Shown here piece by piece: positions 1 through 6,670 of a stretch of DNA of 9,240 bases. Position 1 is the first letter of the stretch; every line of letters starts with the position of its first letter. The DNA comes from Cyclobacteriaceae bacterium (GTDB lineage Bacteria; Bacteroidota; Bacteroidia; Cytophagales; Cyclobacteriaceae), in contig JALOMY010000091.1 in the NCBI GenBank assembly GCA_025455225.1, forward strand, positions 1 through 9,240, written 5' to 3'. Both the position numbers and the translations under genes were made by a program. The notes beneath the pieces are model-generated. The model worked only from the letters and a program-made list of their open reading frames with translations, was not told where the DNA came from and did not search any database.

Positions 1-1
1 C

Positions 2-688
2 GTGTACACCAGCAACGGATACGCAGTATTTGTTCCTGATATCGTTTATAAAATGAATGATCCGGGTATGTCGGCCGTTTGGTGTGTACTGCCCGGGGTA
101 AAAGCAGCAATCCAGACCGGAGTAATTGATGAAACGAAAATGGGCATTCACGGACATTCGTGGGGCGGCTATCAAACGTGTTTCCTGGTAACTCAAACCA
201 ACCTGTTCAAGGCAGCTGCAGCCGGTGCACCGCTTACCAACATGGTTTCGATGTACGATCTGATATATTGGAATACTGGCAGTGGCAACATGTCGATATT
301 TGAGGCTTCGCAAGGCCGTTTCACCAGCGGGCCCTGGGATAACTGGGAAGCGTACTTACGCAATTCACCAGTGTACCACGTAAAGAATGTTACCACACCG
401 TTGCTTATGCTGCACAACGATAAAGACGGAGCTGTTGATTTCACACAAGGTGTTGAATTCTACAATGCACTCCGCAGGCTGAAGAAACCCGTGGTGATGA
501 TGCAATACAAAGGTGAGAATCATGGTCTGGCCAAACTGGAAAACCGGAAAGATTATGCCATGCGTATGATGGAGTTTTTCAATCATTACCTGAAAGGTGC
601 ACCTATGCCTGATTGGCTTAAGCAGGGTGTTGACCACCTCAAGTTAAATGACCATTTAACTGAACGCGTTTTTGATTTTAATAAATGA
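2..688 (+). CDS. S9 family (prolyl oligopeptidase-like) serine peptidase, C-terminal catalytic domain, 5' truncated by window edge
   Basis: This is the alpha/beta-hydrolase domain of a serine peptidase of the S9 family, which cleaves peptides after removal from larger proteins and is often periplasmic in Bacteroidota. Counting from the first visible codon (GTG at 2, very likely internal), the nucleophile elbow GHSWGG lies at residues 51-56 with the catalytic Ser at 53. The acid is Asp142 in HNDKDGAV, which fits the family pattern hGxxDxxV, and the base is His174 in GENHGL, so the triad is complete and correctly ordered. About 228 residues are visible. The N-terminal beta-propeller and any signal peptide would lie upstream of the window. 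A tail of about 30 residues follows the core and ends in VFDFNK. The stop is 14 bp before a strong hairpin. An acylaminoacyl-peptidase or dipeptidyl-peptidase subtype cannot be separated from this fragment. Confidence 0.9.
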   Translation: MYTSNGYAVFVPDIVYKMNDPGMSAVWCVLPGVKAAIQTGVIDETKMGIHGHSWGGYQTCFLVTQTNLFKAAAAGAPLTNMVSMYDLIYWNTGSGNMSIFEASQGRFTSGPWDNWEAYLRNSPVYHVKNVTTPLLMLHNDKDGAVDFTQGVEFYNALRRLKKPVVMMQYKGENHGLAKLENRKDYAMRMMEFFNHYLKGAPMPDWLKQGVDHLKLNDHLTERVFDFNK

Positions 689-702
689 TAATTAATCCAG
701 GT

Positions 703-734
703 TTTTCTCTCCCGGTCTAAATCGGGAGAGAAAA
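703..734. terminator. Perfect inverted repeat between convergent genes, possible bidirectional terminator
   Basis: The 12-nt arms TTTTCTCTCCCG (703-714) and CGGGAGAGAAAA (723-734) are perfectly complementary. The pairing can extend inward by a G-T and a T-A pair to leave a CTAA loop. It lies 14 bp after the peptidase stop and 29 bp before the 3' end of the minus-strand gene, which is where a shared terminator is expected. The polarity is odd: the T-run is in the 5' arm and the A-run in the 3' arm on both strands, so no free U-tract follows the stem. It may therefore act as an mRNA 3' stabiliser, or terminate only weakly. Confidence 0.55.
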
Positions 735-763
735 GCCATTTAGAAATTCCCAATCAACGCTCT

Positions 764-1243
764 TCATTTCCGTTCCATAAATTTCTTCAACCGGTAAGCA
801 GAAGTCTTTCTTACTTTATTTCGAAACATTCCTGACCAACCCAATAAAACCCCGGTAAATCCAAATGCCATGCGCGCCCATTTGTAAAGGTCAAATGAAT
901 CGTGGTGTACGCGAATTTTACCATCAAGAAATTCAAACCGGGCATCAATAACATTATGAACTGTTCGACCCGTTGGTGAGAAAACATAATCTGCTTCCCA
1001 ACGGCATGAACCATGATGATCGTTTGCCCGGATGTTGGAAACGCTGACATTCCAGGTCACCGGGTTCATTTTCAAAGAATCGATCAGCATCGACCACATG
1101 GCACTTATCTCCTTTCCTTTCAGGGAAGGAAATACAGGATCGGAAAAAGATGCATCATCGTGATAGCAGGCTTTCATTCCTACGGCATCGAGTTGTTGAA
1201 AGCATGTGTAAAAGCTTCGTATCAATTCTTCATTCGCATGCAT
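764..1243 (-). CDS. SnoaL-like / NTF2-like superfamily protein
   Basis: This is a 159-residue protein with the layout of the SnoaL-like branch of the NTF2 fold, a cone-shaped alpha+beta barrel used by small enzymes and binding proteins of many kinds. The N-terminal helix contains NEELIRSFYTCFQQLD (4-19). The typical strand follows, with YHDDASFSDPVF (27-38) and then a WSMLIDSLK helix (50-58). The later strands WNVSVSNIRA (64-73) and RWEADYVFSPTGR (81-93) and the closing pattern ARFEFLDGKIRVHHDSFDL (101-119) are diagnostic of the family. A C-terminal extension (about 120-159) is partly hydrophobic (MAFGFTGVLLGW) and then strongly basic, so it might touch a membrane. It follows the DUF456 gene on the same strand by 54 bp and is probably co-transcribed. 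Substrate and reaction are unknown. Confidence 0.8.
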   Translation of the reverse strand: MHANEELIRSFYTCFQQLDAVGMKACYHDDASFSDPVFPSLKGKEISAMWSMLIDSLKMNPVTWNVSVSNIRANDHHGSCRWEADYVFSPTGRTVHNVIDARFEFLDGKIRVHHDSFDLYKWARMAFGFTGVLLGWSGMFRNKVRKTSAYRLKKFMERK

Positions 1244-1297
1244 AAGCGTTGTTTGTCAGATAAATAAGTTGAGTAAGCCTGTTCCTTCTGCAGTCTA

Positions 1298-1768
1298 TTA
1301 AAGAGAAGTAATCATGTACCACCCCATCAACGCACACGTTACTAATTTCAGCAATGTGCTGAATACAAATCCGATAAAGGATCCTACAGCCGATTTAAAG
1401 GCCCGGTTTGTTTCCTGATGCGCAAGAAACTCTCCAATGAAAGCGCCAATAAAGGGCCCGATGATAATGCCCAGAGGCCCCATCCAGAATCCGGCAACCA
1501 ATCCGATAAAGCAACCCCATATGCCAAAGCGGGACCCACCGAATTTCTTTACTCCATATAAAGGAACGAAATAATCAATCAATCCAACCACAACAACAAC
1601 AATTAACCAGATGATCAGAAATTTCACTGAGAACACGGGTGTTTCCCGTAGCTGCAACAGCAACATACCTGCATAACCCAAAGGAGGACCGGGAAGTAAA
1701 GGAACAATACTCCCGATTATTCCGGCTACCAGAAAACTAAACGCGAGTACGGTCCAAAGCAGATCCAT
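1298..1768 (-). CDS. DUF456 domain-containing membrane protein
   Basis: This is a 156-residue, very hydrophobic inner-membrane protein that matches the DUF456 family, whose function is unknown. The features I use are the N-terminal membrane helix ending in GSIVPLLPGPPLGYAGM (19-35), a second hydrophobic stretch (48-68) ending with DYFVPLYGVKKFGGSRFG (65-82), and the glycine-rich repeat GLVAGFWMGPLGIIIGPFIG (89-108). The motif GEFLAHQETNRAFKSAVGSF (112-131) comes next, followed by a last membrane helix (131-152). The glycine-rich helices resemble glycine-zipper segments. Length is normal for the family. A perfect TAnnTTTG element lies 26 bp upstream of the start codon. It reads toward the SnoaL-like gene and away from the RIC gene, with which it shares a 129-bp divergent spacer. 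Confidence 0.88.
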   Translation of the reverse strand: MDLLWTVLAFSFLVAGIIGSIVPLLPGPPLGYAGMLLLQLRETPVFSVKFLIIWLIVVVVVGLIDYFVPLYGVKKFGGSRFGIWGCFIGLVAGFWMGPLGIIIGPFIGAFIGEFLAHQETNRAFKSAVGSFIGFVFSTLLKLVTCALMGWYMITSL

Positions 1769-1793
1769 GGAAATCGGAATAAAAACGAACTTA

Positions 1794-1801
1794 CAAAATT
1801 A
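1794..1801 (-). promoter_or_regulatory. Bacteroidota -7 promoter element for the DUF456 gene
   Basis: On the minus strand this reads TAATTTTG, a perfect match to the Bacteroidota sigma-A consensus TAnnTTTG. The start codon (1768) is 26 nt further on, giving a short leader. I find no convincing -33 TTTG at the proper distance. Short AT-rich matches occur by chance, so support comes mostly from position. Confidence 0.45.
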
Positions 1802-1828
1802 ATGCAGTGTTAAAAATTGTTAGGATGT

Positions 1829-1842
1829 ATGATTGAAATCAT
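1829..1842. promoter_or_regulatory. FNR/DNR-like operator upstream of the RIC gene
   Basis: ATGAT-TGAA-ATCAT is a perfect dyad that extends to TATGATT-GA-AATCATA (1828-1843). It carries the full TGAT-N4-ATCA core of the FNR/DNR consensus TTGAT-N4-ATCAA and differs only at the outermost base on each side. Its centre (1835.5) is 62 bp before the RIC start codon and about 40 bp upstream of the start site predicted from the TAGTTTTA element at 1865-1872. That matches the usual position of a class II Crp/Fnr activator (about -41.5). A Crp/Fnr-type regulator is encoded at 4629-5255. Confidence 0.6.
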
Positions 1843-1864
1843 AGCGCACACAGAGGCACCGGTG

Positions 1865-1872
1865 TAGTTTTA
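1865..1872 (+). promoter_or_regulatory. Candidate -7 element for the RIC-nrdJ operon
   Basis: TAGTTTTA matches TAnnTTTG except for the last base. No -33 TTTG is present; the FNR-like palindrome at 1829-1842 occupies roughly that position, which is common for activator-dependent promoters. The leader would be about 20 nt. This is a single imperfect 8-mer, so it rests mainly on its geometry relative to the palindrome. Confidence 0.35.
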
Positions 1873-1897
1873 TTCGCATGAAATTAAACTGACAACC

Positions 1898-2629
1898 ATG
1901 TACCAAACCATTGACTTCTCCACAATTACTGTAGCCGATCTGGCGATTCAGCATCCTTCCGCTGTGAAAGTATTCAACAAGTATAATATTGACTTCTGCT
2001 GTGGAGGAAAACTTCCACTTCAAAAAGCCTGTGAAAAGGCAGGTATTGATTCTCAATTCATTCTTCAGGAGCTGGAACGAGCGGAGTCAATCAGCATGCC
2101 GGGCACTATCCGGTTTGACTCATGGGATACTTCTCTTCTCACTGATTTTATCCTTCAGCATCATCATCAATACGTACGAACCAGCATTCCTGAATTAATT
2201 GCATTGATTGATAAAGTTGTTGAAGCCCATGGTGATGCCGAGCCTGATCTGGCCGATCTGAAACGTACTTTTTCCGAACTGGCTGATGAACTGCTTCAGC
2301 ATATGGAAAAAGAAGAGTTGGTTCTCTTCCCGGCCATTCAACGTTTATTTGCAGAAAGACGCATACCAGTTAATGTAACACCCTTGCCGATGAATCTTCA
2401 TGCACCGATGCGTGTGATGGAAGATGAACATACCCACGCAGGTGATCTTATTAAAAAGATACGTTCACTAACCAATGGATATACTCCGCCTCCCGGTGCC
2501 TGTCCGACTTACCGCATAACGTACAAGCGGCTTCAGGAATTTGATCAGGATTTGATGCAACATATCCATCTTGAAAACAATGTTCTGTTCAGAAAAGTAA
2601 AAGACCGAATAGCCGATACCTTCAACTGA
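1898..2629 (+). CDS. ric: Iron-sulfur cluster repair di-iron protein (RIC; ScdA/YtfE/DnrN family)
   Basis: RIC proteins are cytoplasmic di-iron proteins that help restore Fe-S clusters damaged by nitric oxide or oxidants. The 243-residue length suits the full two-domain form. Residues 4-55 are the ScdA N-terminal domain, with the conserved Cys pair in FCCGGKLPLQKAC (33-45). Residues 78-240 form a hemerythrin-like four-helix bundle. Likely iron ligands are a His in ILQHHHQY (85-92), His135 and Glu139 in LLQHMEKEE, His178 in EDEHTHAG, and His222 and Glu226 in QHIHLENNVLF. The 4-residue His-to-Glu spacings match those of E. coli YtfE. The ATG at 1898 keeps the whole N-terminal domain. The class II ribonucleotide reductase gene begins 7 bp after the stop, so the two are almost certainly co-transcribed. 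The FNR/DNR-like palindrome upstream suggests control by low oxygen or NO. Confidence 0.95.
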   Translation: MYQTIDFSTITVADLAIQHPSAVKVFNKYNIDFCCGGKLPLQKACEKAGIDSQFILQELERAESISMPGTIRFDSWDTSLLTDFILQHHHQYVRTSIPELIALIDKVVEAHGDAEPDLADLKRTFSELADELLQHMEKEELVLFPAIQRLFAERRIPVNVTPLPMNLHAPMRVMEDEHTHAGDLIKKIRSLTNGYTPPPGACPTYRITYKRLQEFDQDLMQHIHLENNVLFRKVKDRIADTFN

Positions 2630-2636
2630 TTTTTTT

Positions 2637-4487
2637 ATGGAACTCAACCAACAGATATTAAGCGACATTATTATTTACATGAAGTACGCCCGGTATTTAC
2701 CGGAACTGCATCGCAGGGAAACGTGGGATGAGATATGCGATCGCTACCAACAAATGATGGATGAGAAGTATCCCAACCTGAAAGAGGAGACGCATGAAGC
2801 CATGCAGTGGGTTCGACAGAAGAAAGTGCTGCCCTCCATGCGCGCCATGCAGTTTGCCGGTACTGCCATTGAACGAAATAATTCACGCATCTATAATTGC
2901 GCCTATTTGCCGGTGGATGATATCCGGGCATTTTCAGAGACCATGTTCCTTTTGCTGGGAGGTACCGGTGTAGGCTATTCCGTGCAATATCACCACGTAG
3001 ATAAGTTGCCTCCCATTCAAAAAGCTGAGAAAAGACGCAGGTTTCTTATTAGCGATAGCCTGGAAGGTTGGGCAGATGCGATTAAGGTTTTACTGAAAGG
3101 GTATTTTGGTATAAGTGAATACATTCCTGATTTTGATTATTCCGACATACGTCCAAAAGGTGCACGCCTGGTAACAGCCGGTGGCAAAGCACCGGGACCT
3201 GAACCATTGAAAATCTGTGTAGCTCACGTTCAAGCCTTACTCGACCGAAAGCAAAATGGAGAAAAACTATCTCCACTGGAGTGTCACGACCTGATGTGCC
3301 ATCTGGCTAACGCAGTTTTGGCTGGTGGTATACGAAGATCCGCGATGATCTCTCTTTTCTCATATGGTGATGAAGAAATGCTGACGTGCAAGTACGGAAA
3401 CTGGTGGGAATTGAATGAGCAACGTGGACGAGCCAACAACTCGGTGGTGTTGCAACGTGATAAAATTACCCGAGAGGAATTTTTCAGTCTCTGGAAAAAA
3501 ATTGAATTGTCCGGCTCAGGTGAGCCCGGATTTTATTTTACCAACGACATCGACTGGGGTACAAACCCTTGTTGTGAAATTGCTTTGCGGCCGTTCCAGT
3601 TCTGTAACCTGTGTGAAATCAACGTCTCGGATGTGGAAACCCAGGATGAATTGAATGCCCGTGCCCGCGTAGCCTCTTATCTCGGCACCTTACAGGCCGG
3701 CTTTACCAACTTCCACTACCTGCGCGAAGTCTGGAAAAACACAACCGAACAAGACGCCCTTATTGGTGTAGGAATGACGGGTATCGCCAGCGGAAAAGTT
3801 GAAAGACTTGATCTTATTGAAGCGGCAGTTGAAGTTAAGAAAGTCAACCTCAGCATTTCATCCCGCATTGGAATTCAATTTGCGGCCCGTACAACAACAA
3901 TTAAACCTTCCGGAACGTCATCCCTTGTACTGGGAACTTCATCCGGCATACATGCCTGGCATAACGATTATTACATCAGGCGAATCCGCATCGGAAAAAA
4001 CGAAGCCCTTTACGATTATCTGAGCATAGCACATCCGGAATTACTCGAAGAAGATTTACTCAACAGCAAGCAAGCCATTATCTGCATTCCGCAAAAAGCA
4101 CCTGATGGAAGTATTCTGCGCACCGAAGATGTTATGGATTTACTGAACCGGATCAGGAAGTTTAATGAAGACTGGGTTCGTAAAGGATTCAGAAGGGGAA
4201 GCAATGCCAATAACGTATCAGCTACGGTTTCCATTCCGGAGAAAGATTGGCAGCGGGTCGGTGAATGGATGTGGGAAAATAAAGCGTCTTACAATGGCTT
4301 AAGTGTATTGCCCTTCGACACAGGTAATTACAAGCAGGCACCATTTGAAGACATTACGAAAGAGAAGTTTGAAGAGTTGGAGCAAAGCCTGAAAACCATC
4401 GATTTGAAGAATGTATTTGAAGCCGATGACCATACCGATCACAAAGCCGAAGCTGCGTGTGCCGGTGGGTCATGCCAGATAGTATAA
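2637..4487 (+). CDS. nrdJ: Adenosylcobalamin-dependent (class II) ribonucleoside-triphosphate reductase, compact form
   Basis: Class II reductases convert ribonucleotides to deoxyribonucleotides using a thiyl radical formed from adenosylcobalamin, with no need for oxygen. All expected active-site residues are visible. Asn310, Cys312 (radical cysteine) and Glu314 lie in NPCCEI. Cys323 in QFCNLCEINV is 11 residues after Cys312, the same spacing as Cys408-Cys419 of the Lactobacillus leichmannii enzyme. Cys88 in IYNCAYLPVDD is the other half of the redox pair. TIKPSGTSSL (421-430) is the phosphate-binding loop. The C-terminal CAGGSC (608-613) has the Cys-x4-Cys spacing of the mobile tail that re-reduces the active site. 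At 616 residues it is shorter than the 739-residue Lactobacillus protein. The second cysteine, Cys313, directly after the radical cysteine is noteworthy. It follows the RIC gene by 7 bp; I see no cobalamin riboswitch in front of either gene. Confidence 0.93.
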   Translation: MELNQQILSDIIIYMKYARYLPELHRRETWDEICDRYQQMMDEKYPNLKEETHEAMQWVRQKKVLPSMRAMQFAGTAIERNNSRIYNCAYLPVDDIRAFSETMFLLLGGTGVGYSVQYHHVDKLPPIQKAEKRRRFLISDSLEGWADAIKVLLKGYFGISEYIPDFDYSDIRPKGARLVTAGGKAPGPEPLKICVAHVQALLDRKQNGEKLSPLECHDLMCHLANAVLAGGIRRSAMISLFSYGDEEMLTCKYGNWWELNEQRGRANNSVVLQRDKITREEFFSLWKKIELSGSGEPGFYFTNDIDWGTNPCCEIALRPFQFCNLCEINVSDVETQDELNARARVASYLGTLQAGFTNFHYLREVWKNTTEQDALIGVGMTGIASGKVERLDLIEAAVEVKKVNLSISSRIGIQFAARTTTIKPSGTSSLVLGTSSGIHAWHNDYYIRRIRIGKNEALYDYLSIAHPELLEEDLLNSKQAIICIPQKAPDGSILRTEDVMDLLNRIRKFNEDWVRKGFRRGSNANNVSATVSIPEKDWQRVGEWMWENKASYNGLSVLPFDTGNYKQAPFEDITKEKFEELEQSLKTIDLKNVFEADDHTDHKAEAACAGGSCQIV

Positions 4488-4507
4488 ATAACTTATGCCA
4501 CTACTTC

Positions 4508-4564
4508 ATCAACGATTGATGATGCGTGATCTCCCTGCAAGAGTCGTTCTCATCAATCGTTGAT
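4508..4564. repeat. Perfect 15-bp inverted repeat with nested dyads, in the nrdJ to Crp/Fnr spacer
   Basis: The left arm ATCAACGATTGATGA (4508-4522) and right arm TCATCAATCGTTGAT (4550-4564) are exact reverse complements around a 27-nt centre. Each arm also contains its own dyad, ATCAA-N3-TTGAT (4508-4520 and 4552-4564), with centres 44 bp apart, about four helical turns. It starts 20 bp after the nrdJ stop and ends 64 bp before the regulator start codon. It could be a 3'-end hairpin for the upstream operon, although no U-tract follows, or a pair of operator sites for the regulator gene. The orientation differs from the FNR consensus. Confidence 0.7.
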
Positions 4565-4628
4565 CCGTTAATTTCTGTTAATCCTGCCACTGGTAATAAT
4601 AAATCAGGTTAAACCATTGTCCTGACAA

Positions 4629-5255
4629 ATGCTTAATTTTCTCAGCAAAAAGAGAAAGTTGATTCCATCGAAGATCTTGCAGGAATACCAGGCCCGCCTG
4701 GTGCGCATGCGTAAAGACCAGGTATTGTTTGAGGAGGGCAGCCAGGCGCTTGAATTCTTCCAGGTTGAAGAGGGCCAGGTGCGCATGTACATTCTCAATC
4801 ATGAAGGACAGGAATTTACCCAGGGCATATTCAATGCGGGTGAAAGTTTTGGAGAACCTCCGTTGCTGGGCAACTTTCCCTACCCAAGCACAGCGGTTGC
4901 ATTAACGGAAGGAAAGGTATGGAGATTGGCGAAAGCTGATTTCCTAAAGCTGCTGCAAAATCATTTCGACCTTCATCTCAAACTCGACCATGTGCTTTGT
5001 AACCGGCTTCAGTACAAGTCGATGATCCTCACTGAAATTTCTGCCCATGACCCGGAACACCGGCTTATTACGATTTTAAAATTTCTCAAATCAAAAATTA
5101 CACTTACCGAAAAACCGGATAAGATCATTATACCCTATACACGCCAGCAACTGGCCGATATGACCAGTCTGCGGGTAGAAACCGTGATCCGAACAATTAA
5201 ACGTATGGAAAAAGAGGGTAAGCTTGTATTGGAAGGGCACAAAATTCTGTTTTAG
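4629..5255 (+). CDS. Crp/Fnr family transcriptional regulator
   Basis: This is a 208-residue regulator with an N-terminal cyclic-nucleotide-binding-type beta-barrel (about 20-110), a long dimerisation helix (about 112-138), and a C-terminal winged helix with YTRQQLADMTSLRVETVIRT (170-189) as the helix-turn-helix. The recognition helix reads VETVIR (183-188). The Glu and final Arg match Glu209 and Arg213 of FNR, and Val replaces the Arg180 with which CRP reads TGTGA, so an FNR-like TGAT half-site is more likely. The phosphate-pocket Arg82 of CRP aligns with Pro86 here (GEPPLLGNFPYPST, 75-88), so cAMP binding is doubtful. There is only one cysteine (Cys124), which rules out an FNR-type 4Fe-4S sensor. 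A heme- or ligand-sensing role, as in DNR, is possible but not shown. Its position after RIC and nrdJ suggests it may regulate them. An acyltransferase gene follows after 47 bp. Confidence 0.92.
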   Translation: MLNFLSKKRKLIPSKILQEYQARLVRMRKDQVLFEEGSQALEFFQVEEGQVRMYILNHEGQEFTQGIFNAGESFGEPPLLGNFPYPSTAVALTEGKVWRLAKADFLKLLQNHFDLHLKLDHVLCNRLQYKSMILTEISAHDPEHRLITILKFLKSKITLTEKPDKIIIPYTRQQLADMTSLRVETVIRTIKRMEKEGKLVLEGHKILF

Positions 5256-5302
5256 AATTCATCAAGGAACAGCTAATAAATCTAATTTGAGTTGTTATCC
5301 GT

Positions 5303-6631
5303 ATGCTCTACTTCATCCTCAGCATTGTTATCCGTATTGCCCTGAAAATTTTTTACAGGCGAATCACGATCAAAGGCAAGGAAAACATTCCGGCTGGCGG
5401 ACCCATTATCGTGGTGGGCAACCACCCCAATACATTTATGGACCCTATACTGGCAGCCCTGGTGATGCTTCCCCGCCAGGTTTTCTTTCTTGCGAACGGC
5501 AGCATTTTTAAAACCGCTGCTGCCCGCCTGGTGCTGAATCAGTTTAACACGATTCCCGTTTATCGTAAGCAGGATATAACTGACAAGCGAGATGAAAAGA
5601 ACCTGGAAGCCTTTCAAAAGTCCTTTGATTTTCTAACTGGCGGTGGCGTGTTATTGATTTTCCCGGAAGGCAATAGCATTAATGAGCGAAAACTTCGTCC
5701 GATTAAAACGGGTACTGCCCGTATTGCCCTGGGTGCCGAACAGCAAAATGATTTTCAATTGCCTTTAAATATTCTTCCGGTTGGATTGAATTATTCAAAT
5801 CCTACTCGCTTTCGCGAAGAGGTATTGATCAACATTGGTAAGCCGTTTGATATTAAAAACTATAAGGAATTGTACAGGCAAGACAATAGCACGGCAGTCA
5901 ATCAACTTACCGCTGACATCCAGCATCGCCTGGCCTCACTGATTGTAGTAACGGATGACAAGGAAGAAGATGATCTCGTTCGTAAAATTGAATTGATCTA
6001 TAAAAGGCAATTAATTCAAGATAGATCCGGAAAGAATGTTGATGTTGACATGACCCGAACCATAGTACGGGCCGTAAATTATTTCCAGGATCACAATCCC
6101 AAACTGGTTCGTGAGATACAGGAGAAACTTACCGACTACTTCAACACCATTAAGGAATTCAAAGTAAGCGATTACCTGATTGAAAAATCAGAAAAGATTC
6201 GGATTGGCAAACTCTTTGGTTATATCCTGTATTTAATCTCGGGACTTCCCATCTACCTGGCCGGATTAATTTTCAACTACCTGCCATTTATCATTCCTTC
6301 AAAAATTGCCCAATGGATTTCGAGCGATGAAGAGTACCGGGCTCCGATAATGATGACTGCAGGCATTTTTACATTTCCAATTTATTATACACTGATGTAT
6401 TGGTTAGGTTGGTCGATTTGGCCCAGTCCGTACCTGATGGCAGGATTAACACTGGTCATGCCTTTAAGTGGATTCTTTGTACTGCAATACTACAAGCGAT
6501 TGAAAAACTTCCGCAGCACCTATGCCTATTACCGTATCTTCCGAAGAAAGAAAAACATAGTTAACTGGTTTACACAACAGCGTCAGGAAATCATCAACAT
6601 ATTAGAGAATGCGCGACAGCAGTTTGGGTAA
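5303..6631 (+). CDS. GPAT/PlsC-like 1-acylglycerol-3-phosphate acyltransferase family protein with C-terminal membrane region
   Basis: Proteins of this superfamily move an acyl chain onto glycerol-3-phosphate or lysophosphatidate at the inner membrane. A hydrophobic N-terminal helix (1-17) precedes the catalytic block. Motif I is NHPNTFMDP (40-48), with His41 and Asp47 separated by five residues rather than the four of bacterial PlsC. The same spacing occurs in the NHPN/HANQ-type eukaryotic GPAT-like enzymes. Motif III is IFPEGNSINERKLRPIKTGTA (119-139). The canonical PlsC is about 240 residues; this protein has 442. The extra part is a charged, probably helical linker (about 218-300) followed by membrane segments at about 303-332, 348-370 and 376-395, then a basic tail. 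Acceptor and acyl donor cannot be told from sequence. It may be co-transcribed with the regulator before it (47 bp) and the HD protein after it (39 bp). Confidence 0.87.
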   Translation: MLYFILSIVIRIALKIFYRRITIKGKENIPAGGPIIVVGNHPNTFMDPILAALVMLPRQVFFLANGSIFKTAAARLVLNQFNTIPVYRKQDITDKRDEKNLEAFQKSFDFLTGGGVLLIFPEGNSINERKLRPIKTGTARIALGAEQQNDFQLPLNILPVGLNYSNPTRFREEVLINIGKPFDIKNYKELYRQDNSTAVNQLTADIQHRLASLIVVTDDKEEDDLVRKIELIYKRQLIQDRSGKNVDVDMTRTIVRAVNYFQDHNPKLVREIQEKLTDYFNTIKEFKVSDYLIEKSEKIRIGKLFGYILYLISGLPIYLAGLIFNYLPFIIPSKIAQWISSDEEYRAPIMMTAGIFTFPIYYTLMYWLGWSIWPSPYLMAGLTLVMPLSGFFVLQYYKRLKNFRSTYAYYRIFRRKKNIVNWFTQQRQEIINILENARQQFG

Positions 6632-6670
6632 ATCCTTACAAATTCATTCAAACTGGTAATTTCTTACTGC

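Noticed and set aside
1013..1267. Plus-strand open frame of 84 codons
   Set aside because: It lies antisense to the SnoaL-like gene, has no recognisable motif, and the minus-strand frame has clear family features.
1989..2198. Plus-strand open frame of 69 codons inside ric
   Set aside because: Out-of-frame overlap with conserved ScdA and hemerythrin sequence; no domain and no start context.
1769..2636. Cobalamin riboswitch in front of the ric-nrdJ operon
   Set aside because: Considered because NrdJ needs adenosylcobalamin. The 129-bp leader region is too short and no B12-box-like conserved core is visible.
2671..2931. Minus-strand open frame of 86 codons opposite nrdJ
   Set aside because: Antisense shadow of a conserved catalytic gene, with low-complexity, Trp/Arg-rich content unlike a real protein.
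5224..5511. Plus-strand open frame of 95 codons spanning the Crp/Fnr and acyltransferase junction
   Set aside because: It overlaps two well-supported genes in another frame; its residues show no family pattern.
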